Assembly (NCBI RefSeq): GCF_902364025.1
Contig: NZ_CABJCG010000005.1
Span: 60,922 to 124,921 of the forward strand
Source of the DNA: Enterocloster lavalensis
Lineage (GTDB): Bacteria > Bacillota > Clostridia > Lachnospirales > Lachnospiraceae
DNA length: 64,000 nt
Direction of reading: 5' to 3'
The position numbers and the translations under genes were made by a program. The first letter of the stretch is position 1. Each line of letters begins with the position of its first letter. Shown here piece by piece: positions 61,120-64,000 of this stretch. The notes beneath the pieces are model-generated. The model had not been told where the DNA came from and ran no database searches. It saw only the letters and a list, made by a program, of their open reading frames with translations.

Positions 61120-62223
61120 ATGAAGTATTTGATCAAGGAGCAGGAGTGCGGATATTTGATGAAGAATGGCCGGTTTGTGCGGCTGCTGACGGCCGGTAAG
61201 TATCGGTTTATGAAGGAGCTGGGCTATGAGGTCCAGGTGGTGCCCATGACGGGGCTGGTGAAAACCTGTGGTATCCCGGAGGATATTCTGATGGGGGATC
61301 AGGAGTTTGCCGCACGGGTGGTGAAGGTGGAGGTGCCGGATACCTGCCTGGCGATCCGGTTCATGAATCAGGCGTTTAAGGAGGTGCTGACCGGGCCGGA
61401 GGCGCTGTTCTGGAACGTGTTTGAGAAAAATACCTTTCAGATGGTGGATATGACGGAGCCCTGTATGGAGAAGGTTCTGCCGCGGATGTACATCGATCTG
61501 ATGCCCATGAAGTATTATAAGAAGATTGTGGTAAAGGACGGCGAGGTGGGCCTGCTGTATTTTGATAACAGGCTGGAGAAGCGTCTGGAGACGGGCAGCT
61601 ATTATTTCTGGAACTATGGACGTGAGGTGACCGGCAAGATCTTTAATATGAAGATCCAGCAGCTGGATATCACCGGTCAGGAGATTCTGACCGCCGATAA
61701 GGTGGGGGTGCGGTTGAATGTGGTGTGCAGCTACCGCATCACGGACCCGGAGCGGCTGGTGAAGATGGTGGACGGGGCCTCGGGCCAGCTCTACACCTGC
61801 GCCCAGCTGGTGCTCAGGGAGTATGTGGGCCGGTTCCGGCTGGATGAGCTGCTGGCGCAGAAGGAAGAGATCAGCCAGTACGTGCTGCAAAAGCTGCGGG
61901 AGCGCCAGGAGGAGTTCTGCGTGGAGGTGACGGGCGCGGGTATCAAGGATATCATCCTGCCCGGCGAGATCCGGGAGATCATGAACACGGTGCTGGTGGC
62001 TGAGAAGAAGGCCCAGGCCAACGTGATCATGCGCCGGGAGGAGGTGGCGTCCACCAGGAGCCTGTTAAACACCGCCCGGCTGATGGATGAGAACCGCACC
62101 CTGTTTAAGCTGAAGGAGATGGAGTATCTGGAGAGGATTTGCGACAAGGTGGGTGGCATCACCCTAAACGGCGGAACCAACGTCCTGGAGCAGCTGTCGG
62201 AGCTGATGGCGGCTAAGGGGTGA
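61120..62223 (+). CDS. Slipin (SPFH/band-7 family) protein
   Basis: 367 aa from the ATG at 61120, with AAAGGGG at 8 bp; an ATG two codons earlier is too close to the ribosome site. The SPFH domain spans about 135-310, with EKRLETGSYYFWNY, LDITGQEILTADKVGVRLN and VVCSYRITDPERLV, then a coiled-coil helix with VTGAGIKDIILPGEIREIMN and ANVIMRREEVASTRSLLN. No N-terminal membrane span is obvious, unlike classic slipins. The layout rtcB-RNA-slipin suggests a joint RNA-repair or membrane-stress role. Confidence 0.85.
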   Translation: MKYLIKEQECGYLMKNGRFVRLLTAGKYRFMKELGYEVQVVPMTGLVKTCGIPEDILMGDQEFAARVVKVEVPDTCLAIRFMNQAFKEVLTGPEALFWNVFEKNTFQMVDMTEPCMEKVLPRMYIDLMPMKYYKKIVVKDGEVGLLYFDNRLEKRLETGSYYFWNYGREVTGKIFNMKIQQLDITGQEILTADKVGVRLNVVCSYRITDPERLVKMVDGASGQLYTCAQLVLREYVGRFRLDELLAQKEEISQYVLQKLRERQEEFCVEVTGAGIKDIILPGEIREIMNTVLVAEKKAQANVIMRREEVASTRSLLNTARLMDENRTLFKLKEMEYLERICDKVGGITLNGGTNVLEQLSELMAAKG

Positions 62224-62327
62224 GAGCGGAAACGGGGGCGCCGGGAACGGAGCGTTCACTGCGGTCCACCCGGGTCCCCGTCCCTCCCCCCTGTCATAAT
62301 GAATCCCCACCCCACATAAACTAGAGT

Positions 62328-62389
62328 GGGTACTCGGAACACCGGTCCGCTGGCGCCGCCAGAGGACCGGTGCATCCAAACGAGTGCCC
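62328..62389 (+). promoter_or_regulatory. Leader hairpin that competes with a terminator upstream of the P-type ATPase
   Basis: GGGTACTCG (62328-62336) pairs with CGAGTGCCC (62381-62389), enclosing ACCGGTCC/GGACCGGT (62341-62348, 62364-62371) and CTGG/CCAG. Its last bases TGCCC are also the start of the terminator stem at 62385, so the two structures exclude each other. Confidence 0.5.
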
Positions 62390-62424
62390 CCGGCCATACG
62401 GTGAGTATGTCCGGGGGCATTTTT
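62385..62424 (+). terminator. Strong terminator (possible attenuator) between slipin and ATPase genes
   Basis: TGCCCCCGGCCATAC (62385-62399) pairs with GTATGTCCGGGGGCA (62405-62419), followed by TTTTT. It ends the slipin transcript or attenuates the ATPase gene. Confidence 0.85.
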
Positions 62425-62560
62425 GCGCCGGGGGACGCCGGAAATCAGGCGGACGGCGGCGTTTGGCAGAGTATTTGGCCCCGCGGGCAGAGGCCGGAGT
62501 CAGGGAAAGCTGACTTTGTCTCAACATTTCCGCGAGAATAAGAGAAAAGGGGAGACCGAC

Positions 62561-64000
62561 ATGGCGGATTGGTTCAGGCTGTCAAAACAGGAAACAATGT
62601 CGCAGCTTACAACCGGCGGACAGGGATTAGACAGCCGCGAGGCGAAGGAGCGGCTGAAGCAATATGGGGAAAATGTGATTGAGGAGGCCGGGCGCAAACA
62701 GTGGTGGCAGGTGTTTCTGGAACAGTTTAAGGATCTGCTGGTCATTATCCTGATCGTGGCCGCCGGAATCTCCATGGTGACGGGGGACCCGGGCAGTGCG
62801 GGCGTGATCTTTGCGGTGCTGCTGCTGAACGCGGTGTTGGGAACCGTGCAGCACCAGAAGGCGGAAAAGTCCCTGGACAGCCTGAAATCCCTGTCCTCGC
62901 CGGAGGCCCGGGTGCGGCGGGATGGCAGGCAGGCCGACATTCCCTCCTCCCAGGTGGTGCCGGGGGATATTCTGCTCCTGGAGGCCGGAGATTTGGTGGC
63001 CGCGGACGCCCGTCTGATCGAGGTGTACGGCCTGCAGGTCAACGAGAGCTCCCTGACCGGAGAGTCACTGAACGTGGATAAACAGGACACGGTTTTGGGG
63101 AAAACGCGCCGGAACGGACGGGGGGCTGTGGATAAAGGCGGTCCGGCGGGCGACGTGCCGCTGGCGGACCGGGTGAACATGGTATTTTCCGGCTCCCTGG
63201 TCACGGGTGGGCGCGGCGTGGCGGTGGTCACGGCCACAGGGATGGACACGGAGATCGGCAAAATTGCTTCCATGATGAACGGGACCGAGGAGCACAAAAC
63301 CCCCCTGCAGATCAGCCTGGACCGGTTCAGCGGACGGCTGGCGGCCGCGATTATCGCCATCTCTGCGGTGGTATTCGCCCTGAGCCTTTACCGGAAGGCC
63401 CAGGTATTGGACGCCCTGATGTTCGCGGTGGCTCTGGCGGTGGCCGCCATCCCGGAGGCCCTTAGCTCCATCGTCACCATTGTCCAGGCGATGGGTACCC
63501 AGAAAATGGCCCGGGAGCACGCCATTATCAAGGACTTAAAGGCGGTGGAGAGCCTGGGCTGCGTGTCCGTGATCTGCTCCGACAAGACGGGAACCCTGAC
63601 CCAGAACCGAATGGAGGTGGAATACGCCTGTTTCAATCACCGGGAGCGGGATATGGATTGGCTGCGGGAAAATGCCTTCCGCCCCGACGTGCGCCTGCTG
63701 CTTTACGGCGCGGTGTTAAACAACGACGCCTCGGCGGACCCCGATGGCCAGACGGCGAGGGACGTGGGGGAACCCATGGAGCTGGCGCTGTTACATATGG
63801 CGGTCCAGGCTGGGGTGGCGCCGGAACTGGTGCGCGCCCGCTGTCCCAGGCTGGGGGAGCTGCCCTTTGACCCACGCCGCAAGCTGATGTCCACCAAAAA
63901 CCAGGTGGAGGACGGCCAGATCATTTTCGTGAAGGGCGCGCTGGATATGCTGCTGGACCGTTGCGACCGCATCGCCAACCCGGGAAGCGCCAAATCCGCC
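62561..64000 (+). CDS. Cation-transporting P-type ATPase (Ca2+/Mn2+ type), 3' truncated by the window
   Basis: At least 480 aa from the ATG at 62561, after AAAAGGGGAG, open to the window end. A cation-ATPase N domain (LDSREAKERLKQYGENVI) is followed by membrane segments M1-M2, the actuator TGES (SLTGESLNV), M4 with VAAIPEALSS, and the phosphorylation motif CSDKTGTLT with the catalytic Asp near residue 341. The nucleotide domain begins with FVKGALDML. PEAL in M4 fits P2-type calcium or manganese pumps. The C-terminal half lies outside the window. Confidence 0.92.
   Translation, partial: MADWFRLSKQETMSQLTTGGQGLDSREAKERLKQYGENVIEEAGRKQWWQVFLEQFKDLLVIILIVAAGISMVTGDPGSAGVIFAVLLLNAVLGTVQHQKAEKSLDSLKSLSSPEARVRRDGRQADIPSSQVVPGDILLLEAGDLVAADARLIEVYGLQVNESSLTGESLNVDKQDTVLGKTRRNGRGAVDKGGPAGDVPLADRVNMVFSGSLVTGGRGVAVVTATGMDTEIGKIASMMNGTEEHKTPLQISLDRFSGRLAAAIIAISAVVFALSLYRKAQVLDALMFAVALAVAAIPEALSSIVTIVQAMGTQKMAREHAIIKDLKAVESLGCVSVICSDKTGTLTQNRMEVEYACFNHRERDMDWLRENAFRPDVRLLLYGAVLNNDASADPDGQTARDVGEPMELALLHMAVQAGVAPELVRARCPRLGELPFDPRRKLMSTKNQVEDGQIIFVKGALDMLLDRCDRIANPGSAKSA

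Noticed and set aside
60571..61890. Long minus-strand reading frame opposite the RNA region and slipin gene
   Set aside because: His/Pro/Gln-rich composition, no ribosome site, and it overlaps a clear SPFH gene; a shadow frame in GC-rich DNA.
62300..62430. yybP-ykoY manganese riboswitch before the P-type ATPase
   Set aside because: The conserved GGGGAGUA and metal-site loop sequences are absent; the leader is reported only as an uncharacterised structure.

Overview
The window looks like a chromosomal segment from a GC-rich clostridium, most likely Lachnospiraceae. This is inferred from gene content: PerR and a rubredoxin-type peroxide-defence protein, a RelQ-type synthetase, LuxS, DUF3783 and DUF3798 proteins, a mannose-family PTS, Uma2 and Rpn proteins, and GGAGG-type ribosome binding sites. 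There is no rRNA, no canonical tRNA, no phage module and no CRISPR array. Genes are tightly packed, often with ATGA or TGATG overlaps, and most lie on the + strand.

Layout. 1-2.6 kb (minus): start of a rubrerythrin-like gene, perR, a LysR regulator and a PHP phosphatase; matching palindromic operators precede perR and the rubredoxin gene. 2.7 kb: a 133-bp MITE with an 8-bp target duplication. 3-6.4 kb: S1 protein, small alarmone synthetase, membrane GDPD phosphodiesterase. 6.6-10.6 kb: HscC-type Hsp70, a J-like partner with HPE instead of HPD, and dtd. 10.6-15 kb: DUF3783, a VWA/MoxR-ATPase pair, a CPBP protease. 15-18 kb: a PTS EIIC-EAL fusion and an MBL hydrolase. 18.5-24 kb: adenine deaminase, pentapeptide protein, MBL hydrolase, dihydroorotase, YjjG-like phosphatase. 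24-27 kb: polar amino-acid ABC importer. 27-33 kb: mannose-family PTS with SIS and HAD enzymes, a stand-alone UTRA protein and a GntR-UTRA regulator. 33-42.5 kb: lipoprotein, two ABC-F ATPases, luxS, exonuclease III, Uma2, and a GH13 glycogen-debranching homologue that has lost its catalytic residues. 42.5-48.5 kb: a frameshifted Rpn gene, an M20 peptidase, two coupled WYL regulators (one with a 14 x 15-bp coding minisatellite), and a FadR-type regulator. 48.8-58.3 kb: Zn dehydrogenase, two tandem Xaa-His dipeptidases, and a DUF3798/RbsA-type ABC importer. 58.3-64 kb: long palindromic elements, rtcB, a structured RNA, a slipin gene, and the start of a cation P-type ATPase.

The most notable locus is rtcB - structured RNA - slipin at 58.9-62.2 kb. 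Between the two genes lies a complete tRNA fold in circularly permuted order: anticodon-stem 3' strand, T arm, acceptor stem closed by a hairpin, D arm, anticodon-stem 5' strand. A match to the GNCGAA(N)G Ro60-binding motif lies about 120 nt upstream. This is the architecture of YrlA-type bacterial Y RNAs, which mimic tRNA and occur near RtcB. No Ro60/Rsr gene is in the window.

Other highlights are two roughly 163-bp nested palindromes sharing a CGTAG...CTACG apex, a dispersed REP-like palindrome family, the GH13 pseudoenzyme, the EIIC-EAL fusion, and a stand-alone UTRA effector domain coupled to a full regulator. All assignments come from reading the sequence; no database search was run.
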